Assembly: GCF_029433105.1 (NCBI RefSeq)
Contig: NZ_JARNTW010000023.1
Location: 44,607 to 108,606, forward strand
Reading direction: 5' to 3'
DNA length: 64,000 bases
Source: Runella sp. MFBS21
Lineage (GTDB): Bacteria > Bacteroidota > Bacteroidia > Cytophagales > Spirosomataceae
The position numbers and the translations under genes were made by a program. Below are positions 43,989 to 53,861 of this stretch, piece by piece; position 1 is the stretch's first letter, and each line of letters opens with the position of its first letter. The notes beneath the pieces were generated by a model, which ran no database searches, was not told the DNA's origin, and was given only the letters and a program-made list of their open reading frames with translations.

Positions 43989-45145
43989 TGCAAAAATACG
44001 ATTTCATTATCGCGGGAGGAGGGTTGGCAGGCTTGAGTTTGGCTTATTACATGAACCAAACGATTTTACGCGAGAAATCTATCCTTATTATTGACCAAGA
44101 CACCAAGACCAAAAATGATCGGACTTGGTGTTTTTGGGAAAAAGATGGTACCACTCCTTTCGATAGTATTGTTCATCGCCAATGGAAAAATGTTTTTTTT
44201 CATGGAACAAACTACTCTGATAAACTCGACCTTGGACCTTATACCTATAAATGGCTCAAAGGCGTTGATTTTTACAACTTCGTAAAAACCAATCTACTTA
44301 CTAATTCAAATATTGTTTTTGTACAAGAACGTATTGAGCGGCTCATTGATACTCCCGCTGGTGGGTTTATCATTACTCCTGATAATCAGTATTTGGGCGA
44401 GTATGTTTTTGATAGCATCAAACCTCTCAAGTTAGACTTAGCCGACTGTCATAACCTCCTTCAGCATTTCAAAGGTTGGGAAATCGTCACCGACAAACCC
44501 GTCTTTGATACTCACTGTCCTACTATGATGGATTATCGCGTAGCACAAAAAGGAGTGGGGGTTCGGTTCATGTATATTCTTCCCGAAAGCCCTACGCGAG
44601 CTATGGTAGAATACACCGTTTTTTCGGATAAGCTACTCTCTCCTGACGAATACGACGCCGAACTGCATCAGTATATCAAGGATTTCTTAAAAATAGAAAA
44701 CTTCACCATCGAGCATGAAGAGTTTGGGGTCATCCCGATGACCGATGAACCCACTCCTCAGCATCCTGGTGAGCATATTGTACGTATTGGCACGGCAGGA
44801 GGATACGTGAAAGCTTCTACAGGGTATGCCTTTCAGCGAACGCAACGTTTTACCCAAGAACTCGTCAGAAATTTGGTAACTGTGGGTAAACCACTTCACA
44901 CTCCTCCCACCCTTCGGACCCGATTCAAATCCCTCATGGATAGCACATTATTAAATGTACTTCTCTACAATCGTGCTCCGGGTAAAGACGTATTTACAGC
45001 TTTGTACAAAAAAAACCCAACTCCTCTGCTTTTCTCATTTTTGGACGAAGACACCTCTTTTGCCGAAGACTTCCGCATTATGCGTACTGTTCCGCTAGGT
45101 GCTTTCATTATTGGCATGTTAGATGCTATCCGCAAAAGATTCTAG
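43988..45145 (+). CDS. crtY: Lycopene cyclase family protein (CrtY type)
   Basis: 385 residues. FAD/NAD-binding start DFIIAGGGLAGLSLAYYM, the cyclase motif NDRTWCFWE, EFGVIPMTDEP and GTAGGYVKASTGYAF. Cyclises the psi-ends of lycopene to beta rings, so the organism is likely carotenoid-pigmented. It is coupled to lipA by an overlapping TAATG. No other carotenoid genes lie nearby. Overlaps the convergent gene's stop by 4 bp. Confidence 0.9.
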   Translation: MQKYDFIIAGGGLAGLSLAYYMNQTILREKSILIIDQDTKTKNDRTWCFWEKDGTTPFDSIVHRQWKNVFFHGTNYSDKLDLGPYTYKWLKGVDFYNFVKTNLLTNSNIVFVQERIERLIDTPAGGFIITPDNQYLGEYVFDSIKPLKLDLADCHNLLQHFKGWEIVTDKPVFDTHCPTMMDYRVAQKGVGVRFMYILPESPTRAMVEYTVFSDKLLSPDEYDAELHQYIKDFLKIENFTIEHEEFGVIPMTDEPTPQHPGEHIVRIGTAGGYVKASTGYAFQRTQRFTQELVRNLVTVGKPLHTPPTLRTRFKSLMDSTLLNVLLYNRAPGKDVFTALYKKNPTPLLFSFLDEDTSFAEDFRIMRTVPLGAFIIGMLDAIRKRF

Positions 45146-45855
45146 GCAGGATTGGCCGCGCTGTCAACCCACAAATGACCATTGGAATGTATTTTAAGCG
45201 CCGAAGCTGGTAAGCCTTCATGAACAGGCTCTTCCAAAACTCTTTTGATGATATTCTGCTTGCCATTTCCATTGGCCAACACAATCGCTATTTTGGCTTC
45301 TAAAAAATGTCGCAATCCTACCGTAATCCCTTGCGTAAGAGGAGTTTCATCTTGAAAATATTTCTGCCCCACCGAAGCCGTTACTTCTTCCAACTGTGAT
45401 ACATGCGCATAGGTATCAAACGACGTTCCGGGCTCGTTCAATCCCAAGTGCCCATTCATTCCAATTCCTACCATAATAATGTCTAAGCCTCCTTTACTAG
45501 CAATAAGTTCGTTGACTCTCTGACACTCGGCTTCTAAATCCTCCGCCAAGCCATCAAAAAACGAAACTCTTTCAGGACTAATTCCCAAAGGTGTAATCAA
45601 CGGTACATCAATGTAGGCCCGACAACTGCCCGGATTGCTAGGCTCAATGCCTACCCATTCGTCTAATCCAATAAAAGTAACTTGGTCAAAATCTCCTGGC
45701 TGTGCTTGCGCTACAATGGTCTGAAAAGTCAGCATCGGCGTCTGACCCGAAGCCACACAAATAGTAGCCGTTGGGTGCTGACGCACATACTCCAATACAA
45801 ATTGAGCAGCGTGCTGTGAAAGGGTTTCGTAAGTGTCAAAAACTTGATAATTCAT
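45142..45855 (-). CDS. Glucosamine-6-phosphate deaminase/6-phosphogluconolactonase family
   Basis: 237 residues. FIGLDEWVGIEPSNPGSCRAY and MVGIGMNGHLGLNEPG match the NagB active site (catalytic Asp and the NGH..FNEP-like loop) better than 6-phosphogluconolactonase. It would convert GlcN6P to Fru6P and ammonia. Stands alone without other amino-sugar genes. Confidence 0.85.
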   Translation of the reverse strand: MNYQVFDTYETLSQHAAQFVLEYVRQHPTATICVASGQTPMLTFQTIVAQAQPGDFDQVTFIGLDEWVGIEPSNPGSCRAYIDVPLITPLGISPERVSFFDGLAEDLEAECQRVNELIASKGGLDIIMVGIGMNGHLGLNEPGTSFDTYAHVSQLEEVTASVGQKYFQDETPLTQGITVGLRHFLEAKIAIVLANGNGKQNIIKRVLEEPVHEGLPASALKIHSNGHLWVDSAANPA

Positions 45856-45935
45856 CTTGAAAGTGGGAAGTTTTATTTTAAATAGTAGCCAGCCTCAAGC
45901 TATTTCTACTCATATTTTCCCAAAAATATCCCTTC

Positions 45936-47114
45936 TCATTTCAACCCAAAAAGTATCCTTAAAGGTTTGATTCGCTTGATAACCAACCAATACAACCCCA
46001 CACTCACCAAAAAAGAAAGCGTGCTTATCACCAAAAAACCTCCCCAAACACCAAGATTTAGTTTTAACAAATAATAGCCTATGACCACAATGACCGTTTG
46101 GTGTAAAATATAAAATGGGTATACTCCTTCGTTGAGGGTAGCCAAAAGCGGATGAGGACGATTGAGGTATTTGTATCCATACCCAATAGACGCTAATACC
46201 GAAAACCAGGTCAAACAAAAAGAGTTGACATCCCACACGATGTCGGCCCAAGCTACATCATTTAGCTCCGGACGAAACTGATATACGGTAAAGAAAATAT
46301 ACATTGCCACTGTCGTAACTAACGTAGCCCATAAATAAGTTCGCCGCTGATTTGCCATTATTTCCCAAAATACAGGTCTACTTACTAACACATATCCTCC
46401 CCAAAAAATGAGAATATTGAATACAAAATAAGCCCAGTCGTCGGTTAAGGCATGAGTCTCGTCTGGAAAGAAAGGCTGAAGTATGACTTGGCTCAAAATA
46501 ATCACCAACGCGTACCATAAAGCTCCGCCTTTATAAGAAATTATTTTTTCAATTTTATCTAAAAAAAGACTCCCAGAAGATGATTTGAGCCATCGGAACA
46601 AAGGAATGCTTATCAGTGCATACAAAAATAAATAGGCAATAAACCACAAATGATGCCAGCTAAAGCTTCCTTTAGGATAAGGGACAAAATCAAAAACGCT
46701 TTTGTAAAAATCTGCATAACTTTCAAAAACAATTCCGTTTGAGATGCGCTCATAATAAATCTGAGGAGGCACTATCACAAACATCCCAAATACCAATGGA
46801 ATAAATAATCTCTTGACTCGCTCTCCAGCATAACCCGCAAAAGAACGTCTGCGCAACGCAAAATAAGTACCCGCCCCCGAAATAAAAAACAACAAAGGCA
46901 TGCGCCAATGATGCAGCCAAATCATGATCCAACGTAAAAGTTGGCTTTTCTCCTCACTTTTGATGTGCCAATCCCAAGGGACATATATCATCCCCACATG
47001 ATAATATAACAATACAATGATGCAAAATACCCGCAGCCAATCGAGGTCATAACGGCGCAAGGTAGGAGGTGCTACTTCTTTAGTAGTCAGCGTACTTGTT
47101 GATTGAGGTTTCAT
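45936..47114 (-). CDS. Acyltransferase family 3 membrane protein
   Basis: About 392 residues from ATG 47114 (MKPQSTSTL; an in-frame ATG 27 bp upstream is less likely). Ten-helix acyltransferase-3 layout with DLDWLRVFCIIVLLYYHVG (catalytic His ~45) and MPLLFFISGAGTYFALRRRS. Moves acyl groups onto glycans or lipids across the inner membrane; acceptor unknown. A strong hairpin terminator sits 92 bp upstream of the start on the same strand, a possible attenuator. Confidence 0.85.
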   Translation of the reverse strand: MKPQSTSTLTTKEVAPPTLRRYDLDWLRVFCIIVLLYYHVGMIYVPWDWHIKSEEKSQLLRWIMIWLHHWRMPLLFFISGAGTYFALRRRSFAGYAGERVKRLFIPLVFGMFVIVPPQIYYERISNGIVFESYADFYKSVFDFVPYPKGSFSWHHLWFIAYLFLYALISIPLFRWLKSSSGSLFLDKIEKIISYKGGALWYALVIILSQVILQPFFPDETHALTDDWAYFVFNILIFWGGYVLVSRPVFWEIMANQRRTYLWATLVTTVAMYIFFTVYQFRPELNDVAWADIVWDVNSFCLTWFSVLASIGYGYKYLNRPHPLLATLNEGVYPFYILHQTVIVVIGYYLLKLNLGVWGGFLVISTLSFLVSVGLYWLVIKRIKPLRILFGLK

Positions 47115-47205
47115 GGTTGTCTTTTTTTTGATGCAAAACAATCACGCCCTCCCTTCCAAACCTTCATTTGCCTATAAAATCGAAGTTCGAGCTTATCGGC
47201 AAGCA

Positions 47206-47238
47206 CAAAAAATGCCCTTTACGAGCCGTAGAGGGCAT
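47206..47238 (-). terminator. Strong intrinsic terminator in the acyltransferase leader
   Basis: ATGCCCTTTACG (47212-47223) pairs with CGTAGAGGGCAT (47227-47238), 12 bp with one wobble and a 3-nt loop. On the minus strand it is followed by six T. No minus-strand gene lies upstream within 200 bp, so it ends either a small RNA or an attenuated leader of the acyltransferase gene. Confidence 0.8.
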
Positions 47239-47380
47239 TCCAACCAATTGTTCTTGTACCAAAATTTGTTTCTTTTTTATAGCCTATCCGAAGATTTATG
47301 GGCATTGCCTTTAGGTATAAGACTCTCTAAATCCATTGATGGTTGTAACTGTTTTGAATTTTTCCCCTCAAGATTTTCTC

Positions 47381-47388
47381 TATATTTG
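47381..47388 (+). promoter_or_regulatory. Bacteroidota -7 box (TATATTTG) for the thioredoxin gene
   Basis: Exact TAnnTTTG box 54 bp upstream of the ATG at 47443. A TTTG lies at 47353-47356, giving 24-nt spacing, slightly long. Of the rest of the 301-bp gap (47142-47442), only the terminator at 47206-47238 is notable. Confidence 0.45.
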
Positions 47389-47442
47389 CCAATTATCAAG
47401 TGTCTTTCCTATTTTCACCATACTTCATCCTCTTTTTGATTC

Positions 47443-47943
47443 ATGAAAAATCTATTTACATCTTTCTTCCTTTACTTGATTTTGGTAGGTTTTTTCTGCA
47501 CAGCTTATGCCCAAGAAAAGCCCAAACTATATAGTCCTGAAGCTGATGCAAAAGCCCAAGTAAAAGAAGCCGTAGCCAAAGCTAAAGCAGAAGGCAAACA
47601 AGTATTTTTGCAGATTGGGGGTAATTGGTGTGGGTGGTGTTTGAAATTCAATAAATTAAGTACTACCGATGCCCAGATTGATTCATCGTTTAAGGCCAAT
47701 TATGTGGTAGCACATATCAATTACAGCAAAGAAAATATGAATCTCGCTCTCCTAGAGCAGTTGCATTATCCTCAACGCTTCGGATTTCCGGTATTTGTCA
47801 TTCTCAACGATAAAGGCGAACGCATTCACACTCAAAACAGTGCTTATCTCGAAAAAGGAGATGGTTACGATAAGGCACGAATTCTAGAATTTTTGAAAAA
47901 TTGGAGTACATCGGCCCTCGACCCAAAGCATTATCAAAAATAA
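47443..47943 (+). CDS. Exported thioredoxin-family protein
   Basis: 166 residues with signal peptide (TAYAQ, ~24). Thioredoxin_7-like domain with active-site WCGWC (~65) in GGNWCGWCLKFNKL and cis-Pro in RFGFPVFVIL. A single-domain periplasmic thiol:disulfide protein, partner unknown. Transcribed alone. Confidence 0.88.
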   Translation: MKNLFTSFFLYLILVGFFCTAYAQEKPKLYSPEADAKAQVKEAVAKAKAEGKQVFLQIGGNWCGWCLKFNKLSTTDAQIDSSFKANYVVAHINYSKENMNLALLEQLHYPQRFGFPVFVILNDKGERIHTQNSAYLEKGDGYDKARILEFLKNWSTSALDPKHYQK

Positions 47944-47982
47944 AATGAAAGAAGGACACTAGCCATGAGAGCATCTAAGTCG

Positions 47983-49329
47983 TCAAGCTTTGTTTAGACG
48001 TTTGACCAATAAATAAAGAGGATAGCTCAAAACCAAAAAACCTAACGCATAGACACTACTGCCAGGGTCTTGAAAACCAGCCCCTACCAAAAAAGCCGCC
48101 GAAGCCAGCAACACCACCCAAGGAACAATGGGATACCCTGGCACTTTCCAAGGGCGGGGCAAGTTTGGCTCTGTTTGTCGAAGCCGTAATAGAGAAGCAA
48201 AGCCCGAAGTATACCCAATCACAAAGAAGAAAGTGGCAATATCGGAGAGTTTCCCGCTTGCTTCTTTTCCGCTAATAATAAACACAATCGCCATCGCTAC
48301 CGACAGAGGCATCACCACACTCGGGGTGCCTCCCGCATTGACTCTCGTACCTTGCGGAACAAAAAGGCCATCGCGGCTCATTGAGTAGAGCACGCGAGGG
48401 TTGAACATGACTTGGGCATTTACAATCCCCAATATCGAAATCATCAGAAAAAATGTGACAATTTTTCCCGATTTTTCCCCAAATATCAAAGTAATAGCAT
48501 CAGCTGCGGCTAGTTTGGACTGCTGTAATACTGGCATTGGCAAAATGTACAAAATCGCGGCATTGACCAACAGATAAATAACCACAATAAGCGCCAAGCC
48601 TCCAATCATGGATTTAGGAAGGTTGCGGGCGGGATCGGCATCTTCTTCGGCAAAATATGCGGCTGTATGCCAACCATCATAGGTATAAAATATCGCCTGA
48701 AGCGCAAATATTAAAGCGCCTATCATCGACCCTTTTTCTACGACTTTCACCGTAGTCTCTACCACTTGCGTAGGTGTAACCGCATCGCCATATACAAAAC
48801 AAATCGCTACAAATGCAAAAAGGCCAACCGCCTTTGCTACACTCATAATTTCTTGCGCTCGGCTTGCTGTTCGAAGCCCTACCCAATGTAAAAGTGCCAG
48901 ACCTAACAATATCCCTATCGCAATATACGTCTCATATCCAGCCGCTTGCGGCAGTAGCAAAGTAGTGTATTCGCTCATCGTAAAAGCGCCAAAAGCCGTG
49001 GCAGAGGAGGTACCAAGCCAGCTATTGAAACCCACTACAAACCCTGCGTATCCACCAAATGCACGACGAGCATACACATACCACGCTCCTGCTTTAGGAA
49101 AACTCACTCCTAGCTCAATGGTACACAATACCCCCAAAAATGCGTATATACTCACCAATATCCATACCCCCATAATGACCCAAGGGTCGCCAAGTGCTTG
49201 GGCTATAGGGCCTGGTTTGCGCAAAATACCGGTGCCAATGGTACCGCCAATCGTAACCGCAATGCCAAAGCCGACACCAAGAATTTTGAGAAGTTGATTT
49301 TTTTTAGGTTGGGTTTCTGTGTTCTGCAT
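47983..49329 (-). CDS. APC superfamily amino acid permease
   Basis: About 448 residues from ATG 49329 (MQNTETQPKKN). Twelve helices. TM1 GGTIGTGILRKPGPIAQALG is the substrate-binding loop; TM6 IFYTYDGWHTAAYFAEE and PSVVMPL follow. Imports amino acids by proton symport; specificity unclear, similar to the LAT-like/YfnA group. Confidence 0.9.
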   Translation of the reverse strand: MQNTETQPKKNQLLKILGVGFGIAVTIGGTIGTGILRKPGPIAQALGDPWVIMGVWILVSIYAFLGVLCTIELGVSFPKAGAWYVYARRAFGGYAGFVVGFNSWLGTSSATAFGAFTMSEYTTLLLPQAAGYETYIAIGILLGLALLHWVGLRTASRAQEIMSVAKAVGLFAFVAICFVYGDAVTPTQVVETTVKVVEKGSMIGALIFALQAIFYTYDGWHTAAYFAEEDADPARNLPKSMIGGLALIVVIYLLVNAAILYILPMPVLQQSKLAAADAITLIFGEKSGKIVTFFLMISILGIVNAQVMFNPRVLYSMSRDGLFVPQGTRVNAGGTPSVVMPLSVAMAIVFIISGKEASGKLSDIATFFFVIGYTSGFASLLRLRQTEPNLPRPWKVPGYPIVPWVVLLASAAFLVGAGFQDPGSSVYALGFLVLSYPLYLLVKRLNKA

Positions 49330-49538
49330 GATTTTTTTCCAAATAGACTCTCGCAAAATCAAAAAGACAATGCGACGATTATGGGCTAGGTTTGCTAAAT
49401 TGGCAAAAAAAAGTCAATTAGCCTAACCTGCTCTTTGATATTCTTGGAGAAGAAATTTTTAGGTGGTATGTTTTTTGTAAAAAACACAACTACTGTTTAT
49501 TTAAGTTATGTATAAACTTTCTCACCTTATTCTATTAT

Positions 49539-50111
49539 ATGAATCGCCTTGCTAGCTTTCTCAACCGCATTTCCAACTGGAAAACCTTATTAGGTTTGAT
49601 TATTATATACTTGCCTTTTCCTACTTTTTTCTTCAAAAATGCCGAAGAAAAAATCAATCTGTTAGCCGGACAAGCGATTGGCCCTATTGACCTTACGATA
49701 GGTTTTACACCCAAACGAACCCTACAGATGGTAGAAGCCTACGGAGTCCGAGGACGAGAGTACTATGCCAACGTACAAATGACACTCGATGTAGTCTATC
49801 CTTTGGTGTATACTCTTCTCTTAGCAGTAACATTGACATTACTATATCGCAAAAAAAAATATGTACCTTTCTCCTATGTCAATTTACTCCCATTTGTAGT
49901 ACTTATTTTTGACTATCTTGAAAATGGGATGATTGTGCTTTTACTTAAAAGTTTTCCTGAACAGTCTTATACCGTAGCGGCCTTTTGTGAAATTTTTAAG
50001 TCAATCAAATGGTTTTCAGCACTTACTTGCTTATTACTGATTATTTATGGTTCTCTGAAAATTCTGCCTAAATCAAAGAAAATGAAAGATTCTTCAACCG
50101 CCAATCCCTAA
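49539..50111 (+). CDS. Membrane protein of unknown function (four helices)
   Basis: 190 residues with predicted helices at ~14-32, ~86-104, ~114-135 and ~148-170. A motif FDYLENGMI lies in the third. No family recognised. It is 3 bp upstream of a DinB-family gene, so they probably form an operon. Confidence 0.75.
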   Translation: MNRLASFLNRISNWKTLLGLIIIYLPFPTFFFKNAEEKINLLAGQAIGPIDLTIGFTPKRTLQMVEAYGVRGREYYANVQMTLDVVYPLVYTLLLAVTLTLLYRKKKYVPFSYVNLLPFVVLIFDYLENGMIVLLLKSFPEQSYTVAAFCEIFKSIKWFSALTCLLLIIYGSLKILPKSKKMKDSSTANP

Positions 50112-50114
50112 CCT

Positions 50115-50663
50115 ATGACGAGTCAACTTACGCCTAAACAAATTTTTGAAAATATTCAACAAACTATTGACCACTATGTTGTTTCGCTTGTGAGCTATTC
50201 AGAAGCGCAATTTATTTACAAATCAAACCCTGAAGTCTGGTCTCTTGGTCAACTGTATGAGCATCTTTATATTACCTCTAATTTTTTCTTTTTAGCGCAA
50301 GTAGTACGGTGCTTAGAGCATCGAAAAGGGCAAATGGGAGGAGAGAAAAATCAATACGGGGATAATATTTTTAAACACAATGGATTCCCACCCCTTAAAT
50401 TCAAAATTCCTGAAGTTTTGCAAGGCCCTGAACCTATCGCCAAAACTCGCACCGAATATCAGCACCTTCTTCTCAACGTAATCACTGACGCAGAGAAACT
50501 CATCGAAACAGTCACGAGCGACGAAGGAGAATATAAATGTTTTCATCCAGTTTTTGGATGGCTCAATGCCCACGAATGGTACCACAACTTGGATATGCAC
50601 CTACGTCATCATCTACGGCAGCAGCAAGAACTAACCTCTTTACTCCCCATTAATCTTGTTTAG
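50115..50663 (+). CDS. DinB-family metalloenzyme-like protein
   Basis: 182 residues, four-helix bundle. His ligands are likely in LGQLYEHLYIT (~47) and HEWYHNLDMHLRHHLRQQQ (~155-173). DinB/YfiT proteins bind a metal with three His and include bacillithiol/mycothiol transferases; substrate unknown. Ordinary member. Confidence 0.85.
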   Translation: MTSQLTPKQIFENIQQTIDHYVVSLVSYSEAQFIYKSNPEVWSLGQLYEHLYITSNFFFLAQVVRCLEHRKGQMGGEKNQYGDNIFKHNGFPPLKFKIPEVLQGPEPIAKTRTEYQHLLLNVITDAEKLIETVTSDEGEYKCFHPVFGWLNAHEWYHNLDMHLRHHLRQQQELTSLLPINLV

Positions 50664-50724
50664 GGAACGAATTTAGGCTTTTTTTAGCTATTGCTATTAT
50701 AGATATATTCCAACCTACTATCCT

Positions 50725-51600
50725 TTGAGACGTCGCATTACAATAAAAGATTTTTTAGGGGGTTTTTTACGACTCATCCGCTGGCCCAACCTCGCCATTA
50801 TTGCTGTTACGCAGTATATGGCTAGAATTTTCTTGATTGGCCCAGTGAGTGAATGGAAACAGATTTTTTTAGAACCAGCCATTTTTTTGATTGTTCTTTC
50901 TACGGTTCTTATTGCAGCGGCAGGTTATATAATCAACGATTACTTTGATGTCAAAATTGATCTTATCAACAAACCTGAAAAAGTCATTATTGGACGTTAT
51001 CTAAAGCGCAGGGTAGCCATCGGTACGCATCAATTATTCAATGTTCTAGGATGTATTATCGCATTATGGGTGAGCAAATGGGTATTTTTGGTAAGTGTAC
51101 TGTCAGCTACGTTGCTGTGGGTATATGCTTCTTACTTCAAAAAACGGCCTTTTATTGGCAACTTGATTGTATCTCTTCTGACCGCTTCTTCTCTATTAAT
51201 TCTTGTGGTTTATTACCCTCAAAACCGCGCCCTTGCATGTTTGTATGCTTTATTCGCCTTTGGAATTACGCTTATCCGTGAAATTATCAAAGACATCGAA
51301 GATGTAAAAGGAGATGCTTCCCACGGCTGCCAAACATTGCCTATCATCTGGGGTATCCGCCGTACCAAATTATTGATATACGGCCTTGTTATTTTATTTA
51401 TTCTCTCTTTGTTTGGTGCTGCTCACTGGCTACAAAATGCACAACTGGGATGGATGTTTTTGGTATTAATGGGCTTTATTGGCACTTTGGTGTATCGATT
51501 GGTATATGCGGATACAAAAAAAGAGTTTGGTATGCTCAGCAACCTATGCAAACTTATCATGATTCTAGGAATGGCAAGCATGGTGTGGATTGTATATTAA
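50725..51600 (+). CDS. UbiA-family prenyltransferase (GGGP-transferase-like)
   Basis: 291 codons from a TTG at 50725; no ATG exists upstream in frame. Nine helices. First aspartate motif NDYFDVKIDLINKP (~72-85), second DIEDVKGDASHG (~191-202). The sequence resembles the geranylgeranylglycerol-phosphate geranylgeranyltransferase branch of UbiA found in archaea and Bacteroidota. Acceptor in this organism is unknown. Confidence 0.88.
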   Translation: MRRRITIKDFLGGFLRLIRWPNLAIIAVTQYMARIFLIGPVSEWKQIFLEPAIFLIVLSTVLIAAAGYIINDYFDVKIDLINKPEKVIIGRYLKRRVAIGTHQLFNVLGCIIALWVSKWVFLVSVLSATLLWVYASYFKKRPFIGNLIVSLLTASSLLILVVYYPQNRALACLYALFAFGITLIREIIKDIEDVKGDASHGCQTLPIIWGIRRTKLLIYGLVILFILSLFGAAHWLQNAQLGWMFLVLMGFIGTLVYRLVYADTKKEFGMLSNLCKLIMILGMASMVWIVY

Positions 51601-51688
51601 ATCTTTGACCGTTCACTCAATTTTTATAGGAATGTAGAGCTAATATTTCAACTTTGTGCCGTTGAATCAACTTAAATTTTGTTAGCTC

Positions 51689-52384
51689 ATGAAAAAAATC
51701 ATCACCCTTATCACATTTTTTATTTGTTTTCAAATACAGGCAAATGCTCAAATGTGCTTTGGTATCAACATGAAATCAGGAATGGGTTTTGAAATGCTTT
51801 CTTATAATGCCAAAGACAAACCCATGGGCAAGCTGCTTTATACCATCAAAGATGTAACCAATGAGGGGGGAGCTACGGTCTTGAAAATTGAATTACAATC
51901 ATTTAATGCAAAAGACAAATTAGAATCTACTAATTCTTACACTTGTCGCTGTAAAGGCAACGAAATCATGGTAGATATGACATCCATGATGGCTGCTCAA
52001 GAAAATCCCATGCTCAAAGATGCCAAAATGACTTTCACTTCTACCGACCTCACCTATAGTGATAATTATACAATCGGAGCTAGTCTCAAGGATGCGTCCC
52101 TCAAAGGAGAAGGAGAAATGGGCGGTGGCATGAAACTCCAATATAGCATGGATATGAAAAACCGTAAAGTAGAGAGTCAAGAAAATATAACAGTACCGAG
52201 CGGTACTTACAATGCCTACAAGATTACATCTGACATGACTATCAACACCAAAACCCTCATGAACATTTCCTTTGATTTTCAGACAGTAAGCTATCGAGCG
52301 CCTAAAATACTTTGGGATGTAAAAACCGAAACCTACCGCAAAGGCAAACTCATGAGCTATACTGTTTTGTCAAAAGTTTTTTAG
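51689..52384 (+). CDS. Exported protein, TapB/DUF3108-like
   Basis: 231 residues with a signal peptide (ANAQ, ~21). A beta-rich body with two cysteines in YTCRCKG and a strand series ending ILWDVKTETYRKGKLMSYTVLS, which resembles the DUF3108/TapB group of periplasmic proteins. The assignment is by eye and tentative. Transcribed alone. Confidence 0.65.
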   Translation: MKKIITLITFFICFQIQANAQMCFGINMKSGMGFEMLSYNAKDKPMGKLLYTIKDVTNEGGATVLKIELQSFNAKDKLESTNSYTCRCKGNEIMVDMTSMMAAQENPMLKDAKMTFTSTDLTYSDNYTIGASLKDASLKGEGEMGGGMKLQYSMDMKNRKVESQENITVPSGTYNAYKITSDMTINTKTLMNISFDFQTVSYRAPKILWDVKTETYRKGKLMSYTVLSKVF

Positions 52385-52394
52385 TAGTTCTTAA

Positions 52395-53066
52395 TTAGAG
52401 CTTGTTTTTCCAACGAAGCGTGTTGAGCATATGTAAAATATCTTTGCGGAGATATTCGATGGCTGGCCGAAGAGAATCTTGCTTATCTGCCACCGTAAAA
52501 TATAAAGCTCCTCGAAGATAATGCCGAGTGGTATCGGTCGTAAAAAATTGAGTATAACTCGGGACATCTCCCGATATATCCAGCAGCACAGCCGTACGCC
52601 CAGAAGTAGTTTTAATGACCTGCTCTCTAATGCCCGTGGCCCTTACTTGGTGTTTACCCGCCAGCCTGTAGGCATCATTGATAAAGCCCATCAATCGTTG
52701 GGGATTGTTCTGAACTTGTTTGTAAGTGAGTTGAATGCTCGCATTTAAACTTGGATAAGCCACAAAAATCCAATGCGGCTCTGCTCTTTGAAAAGTATCA
52801 GGTAGCAACACTGCACTTTTTGAATATTCGAAAGTATAAGGATGGTCTTCTTTCATCACCTGATACTCCTGACGTGGCAAATCAAGTCGGGGATAGCCTT
52901 TGGGCTTGGGGATATAATCGGTGTCTGAAGAGCCACAGCCAATTACCATTCCTAAGCATCCGAGCATGAGGCTGCAAGTAGCCACCTTTTTTAGGGGAGT
53001 TTGATTTTTGCTTGTACTGATTTTCACAAACAACTCTTTACCAACTCCTCTCACTTTAAAAAACAT
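52395..53066 (-). CDS. gldD: Gliding motility lipoprotein GldD
   Basis: 223 codons with a lipobox IGC (~44) preceded by a hydrophobic segment, an unusually long N-terminus if the ATG at 53066 is right; a GTG at 53027 is an alternative. Typical GldD features are YIPKPKGYPRLDLP and an N-terminal EFSKxA-like FEYSKSAVL, with LDISGDVPSYTQFF..DT..HYLRGALYF near the end. GldD is required for gliding and T9SS function in Bacteroidota. It overlaps birA by 11 bp. Confidence 0.88.
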   Translation of the reverse strand: MFFKVRGVGKELFVKISTSKNQTPLKKVATCSLMLGCLGMVIGCGSSDTDYIPKPKGYPRLDLPRQEYQVMKEDHPYTFEYSKSAVLLPDTFQRAEPHWIFVAYPSLNASIQLTYKQVQNNPQRLMGFINDAYRLAGKHQVRATGIREQVIKTTSGRTAVLLDISGDVPSYTQFFTTDTTRHYLRGALYFTVADKQDSLRPAIEYLRKDILHMLNTLRWKNKL

Positions 53067-53814
53067 AACTTATCTCCTTTAAATCAAAATAGACTAATTT
53101 ATTTTCGACTTGCATCGCAAGCTGCCCCATTTCATTGATGCCCATTATCATTCCAGCAAACAGCTTTTCATCTTGTTGAAATAGATGAAGTTCTTGATAA
53201 CGAAAAAGGCCTTGCAAATAACGTGTTTTGAGGGTATCAAAATGTTTGTTTCGAAGCAAAAGATAATTTTTTTCTAAGCAACTCAACAAATCTGGCAACA
53301 ATCCAGCCAATGAATATTCTTTTGAAGTAAGGACTCGTAAAGAAGTAGCACGTTCGGACTCAAACAGGATTTGGTTGATATTGAGCCCAATCCCTACAAT
53401 AGCACTTTCGATACGACCACTTTGCAGGGTATTTTCAATCAAAACCCCTCCTAGTTTTTGATTTCCTACATAAATGTCATTAGGCCATTTTATTTTTAAA
53501 GACTCTCCAACCAATGGCTCCAAAAAATCGTAAATACCTAAAGAGATAGCAATATTGAGCCTAAATTGCTCGGCTGGTGAAAGAAAAGTAGGACGCAAAA
53601 TCAAGGAAAAAGTAAAGTTTTCGCCCGCTTGAGTAAGCCATTGATTACCACGTTGTCCGCGACCAGCAGTTTGATAGTCGGTTATGACAACCGTACCCTC
53701 AATACCCTCTCCTTGGCGCAACAAATCAGCCGCTTCGTCGTTAGTGGACTGACAAGTTGGCAGATAAACTATTTTTTTTCCAACAAAAAGGGTTTTGGAC
53801 TTAATTTTGTACAA
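53056..53814 (-). CDS. birA: Biotin--[acetyl-CoA-carboxylase] ligase
   Basis: 252 residues. Catalytic motif GRGQRGNQWLTQAGEN (biotinyl-AMP binding) at ~55-70, KWPNDIYVGNQKLGGVLIE and IGIGLNIN. There is no N-terminal DNA-binding domain, so it is the short, non-regulatory class. Activates biotin and attaches it to carboxylase carrier protein. Divergent from rsfS with 47 bp between. Confidence 0.92.
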   Translation of the reverse strand: MYKIKSKTLFVGKKIVYLPTCQSTNDEAADLLRQGEGIEGTVVITDYQTAGRGQRGNQWLTQAGENFTFSLILRPTFLSPAEQFRLNIAISLGIYDFLEPLVGESLKIKWPNDIYVGNQKLGGVLIENTLQSGRIESAIVGIGLNINQILFESERATSLRVLTSKEYSLAGLLPDLLSCLEKNYLLLRNKHFDTLKTRYLQGLFRYQELHLFQQDEKLFAGMIMGINEMGQLAMQVENKLVYFDLKEISYVF

Positions 53815-53861
53815 AATTTCTTAATTTTATCAATTGAAAAGTTGCAATTTAAAACTTACGC

